DNA from: Nitrobium sp046350935
GTDB lineage: Bacteria; Nitrospirota; Thermodesulfovibrionia; Thermodesulfovibrionales; Dissulfurispiraceae
DNA length: 64,000 nucleotides
Assembly (NCBI GenBank): GCA_046350935.1
Contig: JAXLZK010000007.1
Location: 50,701-114,700, forward strand
Direction: 5' to 3'
Below the pieces are notes generated by a model. It made no database searches and had not been told where the DNA came from. It saw only the letters and a list, made by a program, of their open reading frames with translations. A program made the translations under genes and the position numbers. This document shows positions 24,510-33,571 of the stretch, one piece after another. Each line of letters starts with the position of its first letter. Positions within the stretch are counted from its first letter, which is position 1.

Positions 24510-27035
24510 CTATCCTTCCCTCACTGTCCGACTTTCGAGGGCGGCCCTCAGCTCGTCCACCTGCCGCTGGAGATGCCGGATCATCTCGCCGTCCCCCGCC
24601 CCGTTCTCCTCCTTCCGGACGGCCCCGGCGAGGGCCGACTCCATCACCTGCTCCTTCTTCTTCTCCAGCGCGGTGGAAATCTCTTCCAGCCTTTTCATGA
24701 CACGCTGATTGACGGTCCCCTCCGGATAGGACCCGTCCTCCTGCAGGGCGCCGGCAGGCATCCCGGTAAGGACTTCCAGGCCCTCCTCCATCCTGTCGAT
24801 CGGATAGATGAGGAACCTCCCCTCCTTCACCGCATTCACCACTTCCTCCCTGAGCATGAGGTGTTTGACGTTCCTCCGGGGGATAATGACGCCGTGCTCG
24901 CCGTTGAGCCCCCTTTCCTTGCAGAGGTCGAAAAAGCCCTCTATCTTCTGGTTCACGCCTCCGATGGGCTGCACCTCTCCGTTCTGGTCCATCGAGCCGG
25001 TAACGGCAAAGCTCTGCTTCAGAGGGACTCCCGCAATGCTGCTCAGGAGCGCGTAGAGCTCCGCGCAGGTGGCGCTGTCTCCCTCGATCATGTCGTAGAG
25101 CTGCTCGAAGGTGATGGAGGCGGACAGGCTGAGGGGCCGGCGCGTGGCGTACTTGCCGCCGAGATAGCTGGTGATGATCATGATCGCCTTTTCGTGGATC
25201 TTGCCGCTCATCTTCGTTTCGCGCTCGATATTCACCACCCCGGACCTGCCGATAAAGGTCCGCGCCGTGATGCGCGACGGCTTGCCGAAGCTGTAATCTC
25301 CCATGGACAGGACAGCGAGGCCGTTCACCTGGCCCACCTTGGCGCCCGACGTATTCACGATCAGAGTGTCTTCGAGGGTCGCCTCCCGCAGACGCTCCTC
25401 GATCCTGTTCACCCGGAGCCTCCTCTCGTCGATGGCGCGCACCGCGTGCTCCGCCTTCACCACCGTGCTCCCCTCCTTCTGCGCCCAGTAATGGGATTCA
25501 CGCACCAGGTCCGCCACATAGCTGAACTTGGTGGAGAGCTTCTGCTGGTGGTCCGCCAGCCGGGACCCGTATTCCACGATCTTCGCCACCCCGGTGCGGT
25601 CGAAGGGGAGAAGGTTTTCCTCCTTCTGGCAGGTGGCGATAAAGGAGGCGTACTTCTCCATGTTCTCGGGCGTCCTGTCCATCCGGTTGTCGAAGTCCGC
25701 CTTCACCTTGAAGATCTCGCGGTACTCCTCGTCCAGGTTGAAAAGGAGGTAGTACAGGTAGGGGTTCCCGTGGAGGATGACCTTCACGTCGAGGGGGATG
25801 GGTTCGGGCTTGAGCCCCGTGGTGCTCACCAGGCGGTACTGCTCCCATACATCCTCTATCTTTATCGCCCTGTCCTTAATGGACCGCTTCAATGCGTCGT
25901 AGGAGAAGATGTTCTTGAGGAGGTCCAGGGCGTTGATGACGATGTACCCGCCGTTCGCCTTGTGCAGGGAGCCCGCCTTGATCATGGTAAAGTCGGTGGT
26001 GGCCATCCCGTACTGCACCTTGTATTCAGTCCTCCCGAAGAGGTTCAGGTACGTGGGGTTGCTTTCGATCACCACCGGCGCACCCTTGCACTCGCTGTTA
26101 TTGACGATGACGTTGACCGTATAGCGGGCGAAAGAGACCTCCTGTTTCGGCATTTTCATGAAAGGAAGGGGGGGCGCCTGCTCTTCAGCCGGCTTGAAAT
26201 CCTCGAGATGGGAAAGGATGTCCTCCTTCACCGCATTCAGGTATTCAGTGATCTTCCCATGGAAGGCGTACTCCCTCTTGAGGTCGTCGATAAAGTGGCC
26301 GATGGCGCCGAGGGCGATCTCCCTTTCGAGTCCGCCCAACACCTCCTTGACGCGCTTTTCCGCCTCCCGCACCTCCCGAACGATATCGTCGAGCTTCTCC
26401 TGGAGCTGCTTTCCCATCTCTTCCACTTTTTCCCGCGTCGTCTCTTCGAGGGCGGCGAATTCCTCCTCGGTGAGGGGCTCCCCCGTCTTCTTCACCGGCA
26501 CGATGAGAAGGCCGGACACCGCTTTCCGGATGGCAAAGCCCTTGGACTGCGCCTCCTCTTCGAGCTGGGAGAAAAGCTCCTTCTGCTTTTGCTGGAACTC
26601 CTCGATCCTCTTTCCCCTCTGCTTCTCGTATTCCTTCGATTCAAAGGCCTTGGGGATCTCGCCCCGCAGCACCTTGATCAGCTCGTTCATATCGTTCTGG
26701 AAGAGGACGCCCTTTCCCGGGTCGAGGGAAACCGCGAGGGGGACATCGGGATCCCTGAAGTTGTACACATAGCACCAATCGGGGGGGACCTGCTCACCCA
26801 GCGACTTCTCGGTCAGGAGGGTCTTGATCGTCCTCATCTTGCCGGTCCCGACCTCTCCGAGAGCAAAGATGTTGAACCCCTTGCTCTCCAGGCTGAGGCC
26901 GAAATCCATGGCCCGCATCGCCTTTTCCTGCCCGATCGTCCCATGAACTTCGCTTATATCCTCAGTAGTAGCGAACCCGAAAAAGTCCAGCGCACAGCAG
27001 CGGTAAAGATCGTCCGGCTTTAATGGCTGTACCAT
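24510..27035 (-). CDS. Lon-related ATP-dependent protease (LonB/YcbZ type)
   Basis: 841 residues from the ATG at 27035, preceded by AGGAGG; longer upstream frames are non-coding. The N-terminal ATP site GEVGTGKMRTIKTL is a Walker A; residues about 170-280 are charged and coiled-coil-like. The C-terminal Lon protease domain has the catalytic Ser in EGDSATCAELYALLSS and the Lys in GGVNQKIEGFFDLC. It degrades damaged or regulatory proteins. The promoter at 27160-27188 drives it. The short last stretch (QVDELRAALES) is another small helix. Confidence 0.9.
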   Translation of the reverse strand: MVQPLKPDDLYRCCALDFFGFATTEDISEVHGTIGQEKAMRAMDFGLSLESKGFNIFALGEVGTGKMRTIKTLLTEKSLGEQVPPDWCYVYNFRDPDVPLAVSLDPGKGVLFQNDMNELIKVLRGEIPKAFESKEYEKQRGKRIEEFQQKQKELFSQLEEEAQSKGFAIRKAVSGLLIVPVKKTGEPLTEEEFAALEETTREKVEEMGKQLQEKLDDIVREVREAEKRVKEVLGGLEREIALGAIGHFIDDLKREYAFHGKITEYLNAVKEDILSHLEDFKPAEEQAPPLPFMKMPKQEVSFARYTVNVIVNNSECKGAPVVIESNPTYLNLFGRTEYKVQYGMATTDFTMIKAGSLHKANGGYIVINALDLLKNIFSYDALKRSIKDRAIKIEDVWEQYRLVSTTGLKPEPIPLDVKVILHGNPYLYYLLFNLDEEYREIFKVKADFDNRMDRTPENMEKYASFIATCQKEENLLPFDRTGVAKIVEYGSRLADHQQKLSTKFSYVADLVRESHYWAQKEGSTVVKAEHAVRAIDERRLRVNRIEERLREATLEDTLIVNTSGAKVGQVNGLAVLSMGDYSFGKPSRITARTFIGRSGVVNIERETKMSGKIHEKAIMIITSYLGGKYATRRPLSLSASITFEQLYDMIEGDSATCAELYALLSSIAGVPLKQSFAVTGSMDQNGEVQPIGGVNQKIEGFFDLCKERGLNGEHGVIIPRRNVKHLMLREEVVNAVKEGRFLIYPIDRMEEGLEVLTGMPAGALQEDGSYPEGTVNQRVMKRLEEISTALEKKKEQVMESALAGAVRKEENGAGDGEMIRHLQRQVDELRAALESRTVREG

Positions 27036-27159
27036 GGCAACCTCCTTCTGTGTTGTCGTGAACCCTGGGTGTATATGCCGTTCCTCTTCTCCTGCGGCAA
27101 CGGCGTGTAGTGCGGACAGAGGGTGCATACGCACCGTGCTGAGCGGCACCGCGTCAGGC

Positions 27160-27188
27160 ATTATACCGCACCCGGCGCGGCAACGCAA
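27160..27188 (-). promoter_or_regulatory. Sigma-70 promoter of the Lon-like gene
   Basis: Minus-strand TTGCGT (27188-27183), a 17-bp spacer and a perfect TATAAT (27165-27160), about 125 bp before the ATG. The intervening leader has no recognised riboswitch. Confidence 0.6.
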
Positions 27189-27200
27189 TGATGCGGCGTG

Positions 27201-28136
27201 CTACTTCGCCCGCGGATGGTGTTCGAGGTAGACCTTTCTGATCCTGTCGGCGGATACCCGCGTGTAGATCTGCGTGGTCGAGATGTCGGAGTGCCCCAGC
27301 ATCTTCTGGACAGACCTCAAATCCGCACCCCCGTCCAGAAGGTGCGTCGCAAAGGTGTGGCGGAGAGTATGGGGGGTCAGCTCCACCCCGGCGATGCCGC
27401 CGAGCTTCTTCAATGCCTGCCAGAACCGCTGCCGGGTCATGGGCATCCCCCTGCCGGTCAGGAAGAGATAGGGAGACTGCTTTTTCTTCAGCAGGAGGGG
27501 GCGCAGCGCGTACAGGTACTGTTTGATTTTCACGGCCGAGCGCGAGTTCATCGGGACGACCCGCTCCTTCGCCCCCTTGCCCATCACCCTGAGGAACCCT
27601 CCCTCAAAGTTGATGTCGTTCACTTTGAGGGAAACAATCTCGCTCACCCGCAGTCCGGACGAGTACAGGAGCTCGAGCATCGCGGAATCCCTCACGAAGG
27701 TGTGGGTGTCCAGCTCGACGTCGAGCAGCTTTCTCATGTCCTCGATGCTGAGCGCCTTGGGCAGCCTGTCCCACTGGCGGGGGGTGGACAGGGATTCGGC
27801 GGGGTTCTCGTCGATCCTCTTCTCGATGAGGAGGAACCTGCAGAACCCCTTTACGGTGGAGATGAACCTGCTGATGCTCGCCGTGGAGTATCCGCCGTCC
27901 CGCAGACGCGCGATATACCGGACGATATCCTCACGGCTGAAGGAAAGCCCCTCTTTGTCCATCGCGGAAAGAAAGCCGAAAAAGCCTCTCAGGTCCTGCG
28001 AATAGGATTCGACCGTATTTCTCGAAAGCCCTCTCTCGGTCGAAAGGTAGAAGGCGAAAGCGTCGAGCAGGGGAATCCGTGCAGAGGCAGGCAGCGCACC
28101 GCCTTCCGCATCACCCCTTCTTCTCTCCTTAAGCAT
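27201..28136 (-). CDS. xerD: Site-specific tyrosine recombinase XerD/XerC
   Basis: 311 residues from the ATG at 28136. A SAM-like N-terminal domain (FYLSTERGLSRNTVESYSQDL) and a catalytic domain with Arg in SSGLRVSEI, HTLRHTFATHLL and the tyrosine in HSDISTTQIYTRV: the full R-H-R-H-Y set. Length and context (a stand-alone housekeeping gene) fit chromosome-dimer resolution. XerD fits better than XerC by motif spacing, but the two are hard to separate. Its start overlaps the exonuclease stop by 8 bases. Confidence 0.9.
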   Translation of the reverse strand: MLKERRRGDAEGGALPASARIPLLDAFAFYLSTERGLSRNTVESYSQDLRGFFGFLSAMDKEGLSFSREDIVRYIARLRDGGYSTASISRFISTVKGFCRFLLIEKRIDENPAESLSTPRQWDRLPKALSIEDMRKLLDVELDTHTFVRDSAMLELLYSSGLRVSEIVSLKVNDINFEGGFLRVMGKGAKERVVPMNSRSAVKIKQYLYALRPLLLKKKQSPYLFLTGRGMPMTRQRFWQALKKLGGIAGVELTPHTLRHTFATHLLDGGADLRSVQKMLGHSDISTTQIYTRVSADRIRKVYLEHHPRAK

Positions 28137-28911
28137 AGCCACAGGTGACGAATTCCTCGATGCCGGTTGCGGAGCGGAGCTTCGGGTAGAGGATGTCGGC
28201 AAGGCGCATCAGGTTTATGGTATCCTCCCTGTTATACGCCAGCAGCAGCTCCCGCGCTTCTGCGCTCCCTTTCCTCGCCTGCTCCCACAGCCTCACCGCA
28301 TCGTACCCGTTCATGCCCTTCACCCCCTCGTGCCGCTCGATGCCGAAGAGGTCTTCCAGCTTCTTGAGGCCGCCGTTGATATCGAGCCTCCGGGAGCCGA
28401 AGCAGAGATCGAAATGGGGGATATCGAACCTGACCCCCGGAAAAGAGCGCAGCAGGAAGGGGACGTCGAACGCGGAGCCGTAGAAAGTGATCAGGCATTT
28501 GTACCCGGACAACTCCCGGTTGAGGTTCTCAACGGTCAGGTTTTCTCCCCGTATCAGGCACTTCCACTCGTCGCCGTTGTAGAGCCCGACCACGGTGACA
28601 TACCCTCCGGATTCGGGCTGAAAGCCGTTGGTCTCTATATCGAGGCAGACCGCCTCCTTCCGGAACGTGTCAAAGAGCCTCCAGTGCTCCCGTCTCTTCA
28701 TGATCCGGGCGAAGTATTCAGCATTTCCGACGCCGAGCTCCATGGAAGCCTGCGTCAACTGGTTATCGTACATGCTCTTCCTCTCGGGGCTGATCCCGTC
28801 GATCTCCCTCCGCAGGCAAAAATCGCTCCAGGTAAGGATGCCCGCGCGCCAGAGATGGCGCTCCAGCTTCTCTCCGATGCCGTTCAGCAATGAAAAAGTA
28901 TGCCGTATCAC
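28129..28911 (-). CDS. RNase H-like/DEDD 3'-5' exonuclease family protein
   Basis: 260 residues. An N-terminal helix-hairpin-helix-like part (FSLLNGIGEKLERHLWRAGI) precedes a ribonuclease H-like exonuclease domain: CLDIETNG with the first two acids, GSAFDVPFL, and YNREDTINLM with the last acids. This matches the YprB-like family; nucleic-acid substrate unknown. A -10 TATAAT lies at 28956-28951 on this strand with TTGGTA 18 bp upstream, so it likely heads the exonuclease-xerD pair. Confidence 0.82.
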   Translation of the reverse strand: MIRHTFSLLNGIGEKLERHLWRAGILTWSDFCLRREIDGISPERKSMYDNQLTQASMELGVGNAEYFARIMKRREHWRLFDTFRKEAVCLDIETNGFQPESGGYVTVVGLYNGDEWKCLIRGENLTVENLNRELSGYKCLITFYGSAFDVPFLLRSFPGVRFDIPHFDLCFGSRRLDINGGLKKLEDLFGIERHEGVKGMNGYDAVRLWEQARKGSAEARELLLAYNREDTINLMRLADILYPKLRSATGIEEFVTCGYA

Positions 28912-29008
28912 TCTCTTCTACCTTCTTTCTTTCGGTTCTGGTTACTTCTTATTATACTCTTTCTCCCGGCCCACTACCAAACCAAATAGTATGCTAGAAT
29001 AGTTTTTC

Positions 29009-29763
29009 ATGAGAACCCTGCGCATCACCGTCCAATATGACGGGACTGCATACAGCGGCTGGCAGGTCCAGCCGAACGGCACCACCCTGCAGGAGGTCCT
29101 CCAGAAAAGGCTCGGGGAGATCACGGGTGAGCGCCTCCCCGTTACCGGAGCGGGGAGGACCGATGCGGGGGTGCATGCGCTGGCGCAGGTGGCCGCTTTC
29201 AGGACCTCTTCGCGGCTCGCCCCCGAAGTGTTCAAAAGGGCGTTGAACGCCCGGCTCCCCGCTTCGGTCAGGGTCCTGGACGCCGCCGAGGCGCCGGAGG
29301 ACTTTCATCCCCGGTTCGACGCCGTCCGCAAAGCATATTTCTACCTGATCGCGCACTCGCCCCTTCTCTCCCCCTTCCTGCACCGGTATGTCTGGCAGGT
29401 GCCCGCTGCACTGGATGATGAAGCGATGCGCCGTGCAGCGGCCCCCCTGACGGGGACGCACGACTTCTCCTCTTTCCGGGCCAGCGGGTGCGGGGCGAAG
29501 ACCCCGGAGAGAACCGTTTTCTCCTTATCGGTCGAGAGGTACTCCTTTCTCGAGTTCATGACCGTGCAGTTTCGCGGGGAATTTCTGAAGGTGCGGATCG
29601 AGGGCGACGCCTTCCTGCGCCACATGGTCAGGAACATCGTCGGTACGCTGGTCGAAGCGGGCAAGGGAAAGGTGCAGGAGGAGCGTATGCGCGAGATCCT
29701 GCTCTCCCGGGACAGGAAATGCGCGGGGCCTACCGCACCCGCCCGGGGGCTTTTCCTTGAGAG
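29009..29763 (+). CDS. truA: tRNA pseudouridine(38-40) synthase, 3' end lost in a sequence gap
   Basis: About 251 residues are visible before the 100-N gap. The catalytic Asp lies in GAGRTDAGVHA, and TLQEVLQKRLGEI, DFSSFRASG and FLRHMVRNIVG are TruA-specific. The gene ends in ARGLFLE, normally within about 10 residues of the family C-terminus, so only a few codons fall in the gap. The ATG lies 8 bases after TAGAAT (28995-29000) and has no Shine-Dalgarno, suggesting a leaderless mRNA. Confidence 0.93.
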
Positions 29764-29863
29764 NNNNNNNNNNNNNNNNNNNNNNNNNNNNNNNNNNNNN
29801 NNNNNNNNNNNNNNNNNNNNNNNNNNNNNNNNNNNNNNNNNNNNNNNNNNNNNNNNNNNNNNN
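29764..29863. other. Assembly gap of 100 N
   Basis: Exactly 100 unknown bases, a standard scaffold spacer of unknown true size. The sequence resumes with a common intergenic repeat (GGAATGACGG type). Confidence 0.98.
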
Positions 29864-29971
29864 TTTTCAAAGACTCTGGATTCCGGTTTCCACCGGAATG
29901 ACGGCCTGAGAAAGCCGGGGTGACGGATTCTGAAATGGAGTGTAGAGGATGGCGGGGGGTATCCTCGCAAC

Positions 29972-29999
29972 AAAAAAGGGACCGGATGATCCGTCCCCT
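29972..29999 (-). terminator. Rho-independent terminator after the dksA-like gene
   Basis: On the minus strand GGGACGGAT pairs with ATCCGGTCCC through one bulge and is followed by TTTTTT, about 50 bp past the dksA-like stop. Confidence 0.75.
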
Positions 30000-30046
30000 T
30001 CGTAATTGCTGCTGCCGCCCGTAAGTCTTCCAGGCCCTTCCCTACG

Positions 30047-30463
30047 TCAGGCCTCCCTTTCCATCTTCTCCATCAATTCCTTCTTCTCCTGATCGTCCCT
30101 GCAATAGATGGCAAAGGGCAGGATTTTCAGACGCTCTTCGCTGATCTCGTCGCCGCATTCCTCGCAGATGCCGTAGGTGCCTTCCTCCAGTTTCCTGAGC
30201 GCGGTATCGATCTTGATCAGCGTCTCCCGATGGGTGCTGAGCTGCTTGAGGCTGATGTCCTCGGAAAGGTCCACCACGGAAAGGTCCCCATCATCCATGA
30301 CCGTCTCCACAAGCTGCCTCTTTTCGCCTGATTTGAATTTCTTGATCTCGGATTTCGCCTCTCTGATGATGTCCTCTCTCTTCTGGATCAGCACCTTCCT
30401 GAGTCTTTCCTTCCTGGCGCTATCGTCTTCTTCAGCAGCTTTTTTTGTTGATTTTTTGGTCAT
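30047..30463 (-). CDS. TraR/DksA family transcription factor, three-cysteine variant
   Basis: 138 residues. A lysine-rich N-terminus and a long coiled coil (REAKSEIKKFKSGEKRQL...LSTHRETLIKIDTALRKL) lead to the zinc-finger-like end YGICEECGDEI...YCRDDQEK. DksA-type proteins insert the coiled coil into the RNA polymerase secondary channel with ppGpp. The fourth zinc ligand is replaced: CRDD instead of CxxC, so zinc binding may be lost or use Asp. It lies downstream of frr and a 46-codon ORF and ends at a terminator. Confidence 0.85.
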   Translation of the reverse strand: MTKKSTKKAAEEDDSARKERLRKVLIQKREDIIREAKSEIKKFKSGEKRQLVETVMDDGDLSVVDLSEDISLKQLSTHRETLIKIDTALRKLEEGTYGICEECGDEISEERLKILPFAIYCRDDQEKKELMEKMEREA

Positions 30464-30534
30464 GTCTCCTCCTCATCACCGGCGCCGGTGATCGGCTTTT
30501 CCCCGGGGACACTGCCTCCCACGCCGGAGAAAAG

Positions 30535-30675
30535 CTATTTCTGCGTCTCGGCGGCCTCTTCCTTGAAAACCTCCACAATGCTCCTTACCTTTATCCCCGC
30601 CTGTTCCAGCGCCTTCTGGATGTCCGGCAGTTTGGCGTCGGTCACCTTCAGCATATAGTTATTGTTCGTTGCCAT
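30535..30675 (-). CDS. Small conserved-looking protein of 46 residues
   Basis: An ATG at 30675, with GGAGGT 6 bases upstream, opens a 46-codon frame: it begins MATNNNYMLKVTDAKLPDI and ends in EEAAETQK. It is acidic with amphipathic helices and no cysteines or membrane segment. The start lies 3 bases after the frr stop, so it is translated with frr, and the dksA-like gene follows 72 bp later. I do not recognise a family. Good SD and tight spacing argue that it is real. Confidence 0.6.
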   Translation of the reverse strand: MATNNNYMLKVTDAKLPDIQKALEQAGIKVRSIVEVFKEEAAETQK

Positions 30676-30677
30676 GT

Positions 30678-31232
30678 TCAGACCTCCATGATCTCTTTCT
30701 CTTTATGGTGAAGGATCTCGTCGACCTTCTGGACATACGAGTCGGTGATCTTCTGGATCTCGTCGTGGAACCTCTTGACGTCGTCCTCGCTCAGGTGTTG
30801 TTCCTTTTCGGTCTTTTTCAGCTCGTCGTTGATGTCCCGGCGGATGTTCCTGACGGCGATCTTCGCCTCTTCCCCGCGCTTCTTTACCACCTTCACCAGG
30901 TGCTTTCGCCTCTCCTCGGTCAGGGCGGGGATCGCAAGGCGTATCGTCTTGCCGTCGTTGCCGGGGGTCAGGCCGAGGTCCGATTTCAGGATCGCTTTCT
31001 CGATTTCAGGGATCAGCTTCTGCTCCCACGGCTGAATGGTGATTGTCCTGCTCTCCGGAATCCCCAGGGTCGCCACCTGGCTTATGGGCGTCATCGTACC
31101 GTAGTAGTCCACCTGGATGCCGTCCAGCAGCGCGAGAGACGCCCTTCCCGTTCTTATGGACGCCAGATCCTTTTTCAGCGATTCCGTCGCACCGGTCATC
31201 CGATCGGCGACCTTCTTCTTCAGCTCCTGCAT
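30678..31232 (-). CDS. frr: Ribosome recycling factor
   Basis: 184 residues, the standard length. Helical-bundle motifs SIRTGRASLALLDGI, DYYGT, TPISQVA, QPWEQKLIPEIEKAI and GLTPGNDGKTIRL are present. With EF-G it splits post-termination ribosomes. It follows pyrH by about 80 bp in the conserved rpsB-tsf-pyrH-frr order. Confidence 0.98.
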   Translation of the reverse strand: MQELKKKVADRMTGATESLKKDLASIRTGRASLALLDGIQVDYYGTMTPISQVATLGIPESRTITIQPWEQKLIPEIEKAILKSDLGLTPGNDGKTIRLAIPALTEERRKHLVKVVKKRGEEAKIAVRNIRRDINDELKKTEKEQHLSEDDVKRFHDEIQKITDSYVQKVDEILHHKEKEIMEV

Positions 31233-31314
31233 GCACTCACCCCGTTCTTAAATTAGGAGTCCGGGGGACCCCCGGCTTCCCGTCTCGGCTCCCGCCTGCC
31301 CCCTCTCCGGCACC

Positions 31315-32109
31315 TCATCTGCCGACCAGGGTTCCGATCCGTTTGCCCGCAAGAAGACTTTTGATATTGTTGGGCTTTTTGATATCAAAGACCACGATCG
31401 GGAGATTGTTATCCATGCAAAGGGTTATGGCCGTCGAGTCCATAACTTTCAGGTTGTATTTCAGGACATCTATATAGGAGATTGTATCATATTTTTTTGC
31501 CCCGGGGTCCTTGACGGGGTCCGCGGTATAGACACCGTCCACCTTTGTGCCCTTCAGGATCACGTCGGCCCCGATCTCCATGGCGCGAAGGGCGGCTGCC
31601 GTGTCGGTCGTGAAGTACGGGTTGCCCGTCCCCGCGGCGAAAATGACCACCCGCCCTTTTTCGAGGTGCCGTATCGCCTTGCGCCGTATGTATTGCTCCG
31701 CAAGCTCTTTCATCTCGATGGCGGACTGCACCCTCGTCTGCAGGTTCATCTTTTCGAGGGCGTTCTGGAGGGCAAGCGCGTTGATCACGGTGGCGAGCAT
31801 GCCCATGTAATCTGCGGAGGCCCTTTCCATGCCCTTCACCGAGGCTTCAACACCCCGGAAGATATTGCCCCCCCCGATCACCACCGCAACCTGGACGCCC
31901 AGGGCCGCCGCCTTTGTTAGCTCTGCGGCCCTGAACTCCACCGTGGCGGGGTCGAGGCCGTATCCCCTGTCGCCCATGAGCACTTCCCCGCTCACCTTCA
32001 GGAGGATCCTCCTGAAGCGGATGCCGTTCTCCGCCTTCTGCGGCGTCGGCGGCCGCTGTGCGGCCGCCGTTTTCCGCCTTTCTTTATTCACCGTCACAGG
32101 CTGCACCAT
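31315..32109 (-). CDS. pyrH: UMP kinase
   Basis: 264 residues; the core begins at FRRILLKVSGEVLMG after a 30-residue basic N-terminal extension that is unusual for the family (start at 32109 overlaps tsf; a downstream GTG is possible). Motifs GGGNIFRG, the nucleotide-binding GTGNPYFTTDTAA and the C-terminal LAGKRIGTLV match bacterial UMP kinases. It phosphorylates UMP to UDP and is typically regulated by GTP and UTP. Confidence 0.96.
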   Translation of the reverse strand: MVQPVTVNKERRKTAAAQRPPTPQKAENGIRFRRILLKVSGEVLMGDRGYGLDPATVEFRAAELTKAAALGVQVAVVIGGGNIFRGVEASVKGMERASADYMGMLATVINALALQNALEKMNLQTRVQSAIEMKELAEQYIRRKAIRHLEKGRVVIFAAGTGNPYFTTDTAAALRAMEIGADVILKGTKVDGVYTADPVKDPGAKKYDTISYIDVLKYNLKVMDSTAITLCMDNNLPIVVFDIKKPNNIKSLLAGKRIGTLVGR

Positions 32110-32654
32110 TGTCCAGCCCTTCGCCCAATTGGAAGCGTACGGTCCTTTATTTTCAGCTGTCCCTCGGGGTCCTTCACAAAGACCTGTTCGAGGAGACAGA
32201 CATCGCCGTAGAATTTCTCGAGCTTTCCCTCCAGAATCTTGTCCACGACCTGGGCGGGCTTGTTGGCGACCTGCGCACGGTAGATCTCCTTCTCCCTCTC
32301 GATGACGTCCTGGGGGACCTCCTCGCGGGATACGTATGCGGGGTTGGCGGCGGCAACGTGCATGGCGATGTCCTTCACAAGCCCCTTGAAGTCGTCGGTC
32401 CGCGCCACGAAGTCCGTCTCGCAGTTGACCTCGACGAGAACGCCGATCTTATCCATGTGGATGTACGAGCCGACCAGCCCCTCCGAGGCCGTCCTGCTCG
32501 ACTTCTTCGCAGCGGTGGCGAGCCCCTTCTGGCGAAGCAGGTCAACGGCCTTCTCCATATCCCCGCCGGAGTCCGTCAGGGCGCGCTTGCAGTCCATAAG
32601 CCCCGCACCCGTCTTCTCCCGCAGGTCCTTTATCGTTTCCGCTGAAATCGTCAT
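32094..32654 (-). CDS. tsf: Elongation factor Ts, C-terminus deleted and frameshifted
   Basis: 186 residues. Recycles EF-Tu. The N-terminal UBA-like domain (LREKTGAGLMDCKRAL), the TDFVART segment (VNCETDFVAR) and the core to FVKDPEGQLKIKD are normal for the short EF-Ts form. The frame then ends in an out-of-family tail (RTLPIGRRAG...), while the next frame encodes VRFQLGEGL, the expected family end. About 14-17 codons between IKD and VRF seem missing with a frameshift. As tsf is essential, an assembly error is likely. Start overlaps the rpsB stop by 4 bases. Confidence 0.9.
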   Translation of the reverse strand: MTISAETIKDLREKTGAGLMDCKRALTDSGGDMEKAVDLLRQKGLATAAKKSSRTASEGLVGSYIHMDKIGVLVEVNCETDFVARTDDFKGLVKDIAMHVAAANPAYVSREEVPQDVIEREKEIYRAQVANKPAQVVDKILEGKLEKFYGDVCLLEQVFVKDPEGQLKIKDRTLPIGRRAGQWCSL

Positions 32655-33418
32655 TCCGCAGCCTCCTTGACCTCATCCTGCACGCTCTTCTCCTCCATCT
32701 TCGCGGCTTCCTGCTCCTCCACCCGGGCCTTCTCTCTCGTGTTCCTGCCCTCCAGGATGGCATCGGCCATTTTTGAGGAGATGAGCTTGATTGCGCGTAT
32801 GGCGTCATCGTTGCCGGGCACGACATAATCGATCTCATCGGGGTCGCAGTTCGTGTCCACCACTGCAATGATGGGGATGGAGAGTCTCCGGGCCTCCGCA
32901 ACCGCGATCTTCTCTTTTCTCGGATCGATGATAAAGAGCGCCCCCGGAATAGAACCCATCTCCTTTATCCCGCTCAGGTTCTTTTCGAGGTTGATCCTTT
33001 CCTTCTCCAGAAGGGAGACTTCCTTCTTTTTCAGAACGGTATAGGTCCCGTCCTCCTTCATGGCATCGATTTTCTTCAGCCTCTCGATGCTCTTCTTGAC
33101 AGTGGTGAAGTTCGTCAGCATGCCGCCGAGCCATCTGCTGTTCACATAGAAAGCTCCGGCCCTTCTCGACTCCTCAGCGATGGCGTCCTGCGCCTGTTTT
33201 TTCGTGCCCACAAACAGGATGGGGGCTCCGGAAGCGGATATCTCCTTCGCGTAATTGTAGGCTTCAACAAGGCCTTTCAGGGTCTTCTGCAGGTCTACGA
33301 TATGGATACCGTTCCTCTCGCCGAAAATGAACTTCTTCATCTTCGGGTTCCAACGCTTCACCTGGTGCCCGAAATGGACTCCGGCTTCCAGCAACTCCTT
33401 CATCGTTACAACAGCCAT
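32651..33418 (-). CDS. rpsB: 30S ribosomal protein S2
   Basis: 255 residues, S2 family: MKELLEAGVHFGHQVKRWNPKMKKFIF at the start is diagnostic (shown in part: EAGVHFGHQVKRWNPKM), with DLQKTL, FVGTKKQAQ, WLGGMLTN and PALFIIDP-like IPGALFIIDPRKE. The C-terminus is charged, ending in coupled tsf. It heads the conserved rpsB-tsf-pyrH-frr operon; AT-rich sequence at 33505-33545 likely holds its promoter. Confidence 0.98.
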   Translation of the reverse strand: MAVVTMKELLEAGVHFGHQVKRWNPKMKKFIFGERNGIHIVDLQKTLKGLVEAYNYAKEISASGAPILFVGTKKQAQDAIAEESRRAGAFYVNSRWLGGMLTNFTTVKKSIERLKKIDAMKEDGTYTVLKKKEVSLLEKERINLEKNLSGIKEMGSIPGALFIIDPRKEKIAVAEARRLSIPIIAVVDTNCDPDEIDYVVPGNDDAIRAIKLISSKMADAILEGRNTREKARVEEQEAAKMEEKSVQDEVKEAAE

Positions 33419-33571
33419 ACCTTCCTCCTCAATGGTTTTTTCCTCCGCCCCTCCCCTTTACCTCACCGCGGTGAGACCATCAGGGGATCGTGAAAGGCGT
33501 GCGTTTTGAATATTAAAATTAGCATAGTTTGCCTTTATTATTCAAGAGAAAAACAAGGACACCCCCCCCCG

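Noticed and set aside
23583..27023. A 1146-codon plus-strand frame opposite the Lon-like and acyltransferase genes
   Set aside because: Rich in H, R, P, V as expected of an antisense frame, with no family motif; the opposite strand carries clear genes.
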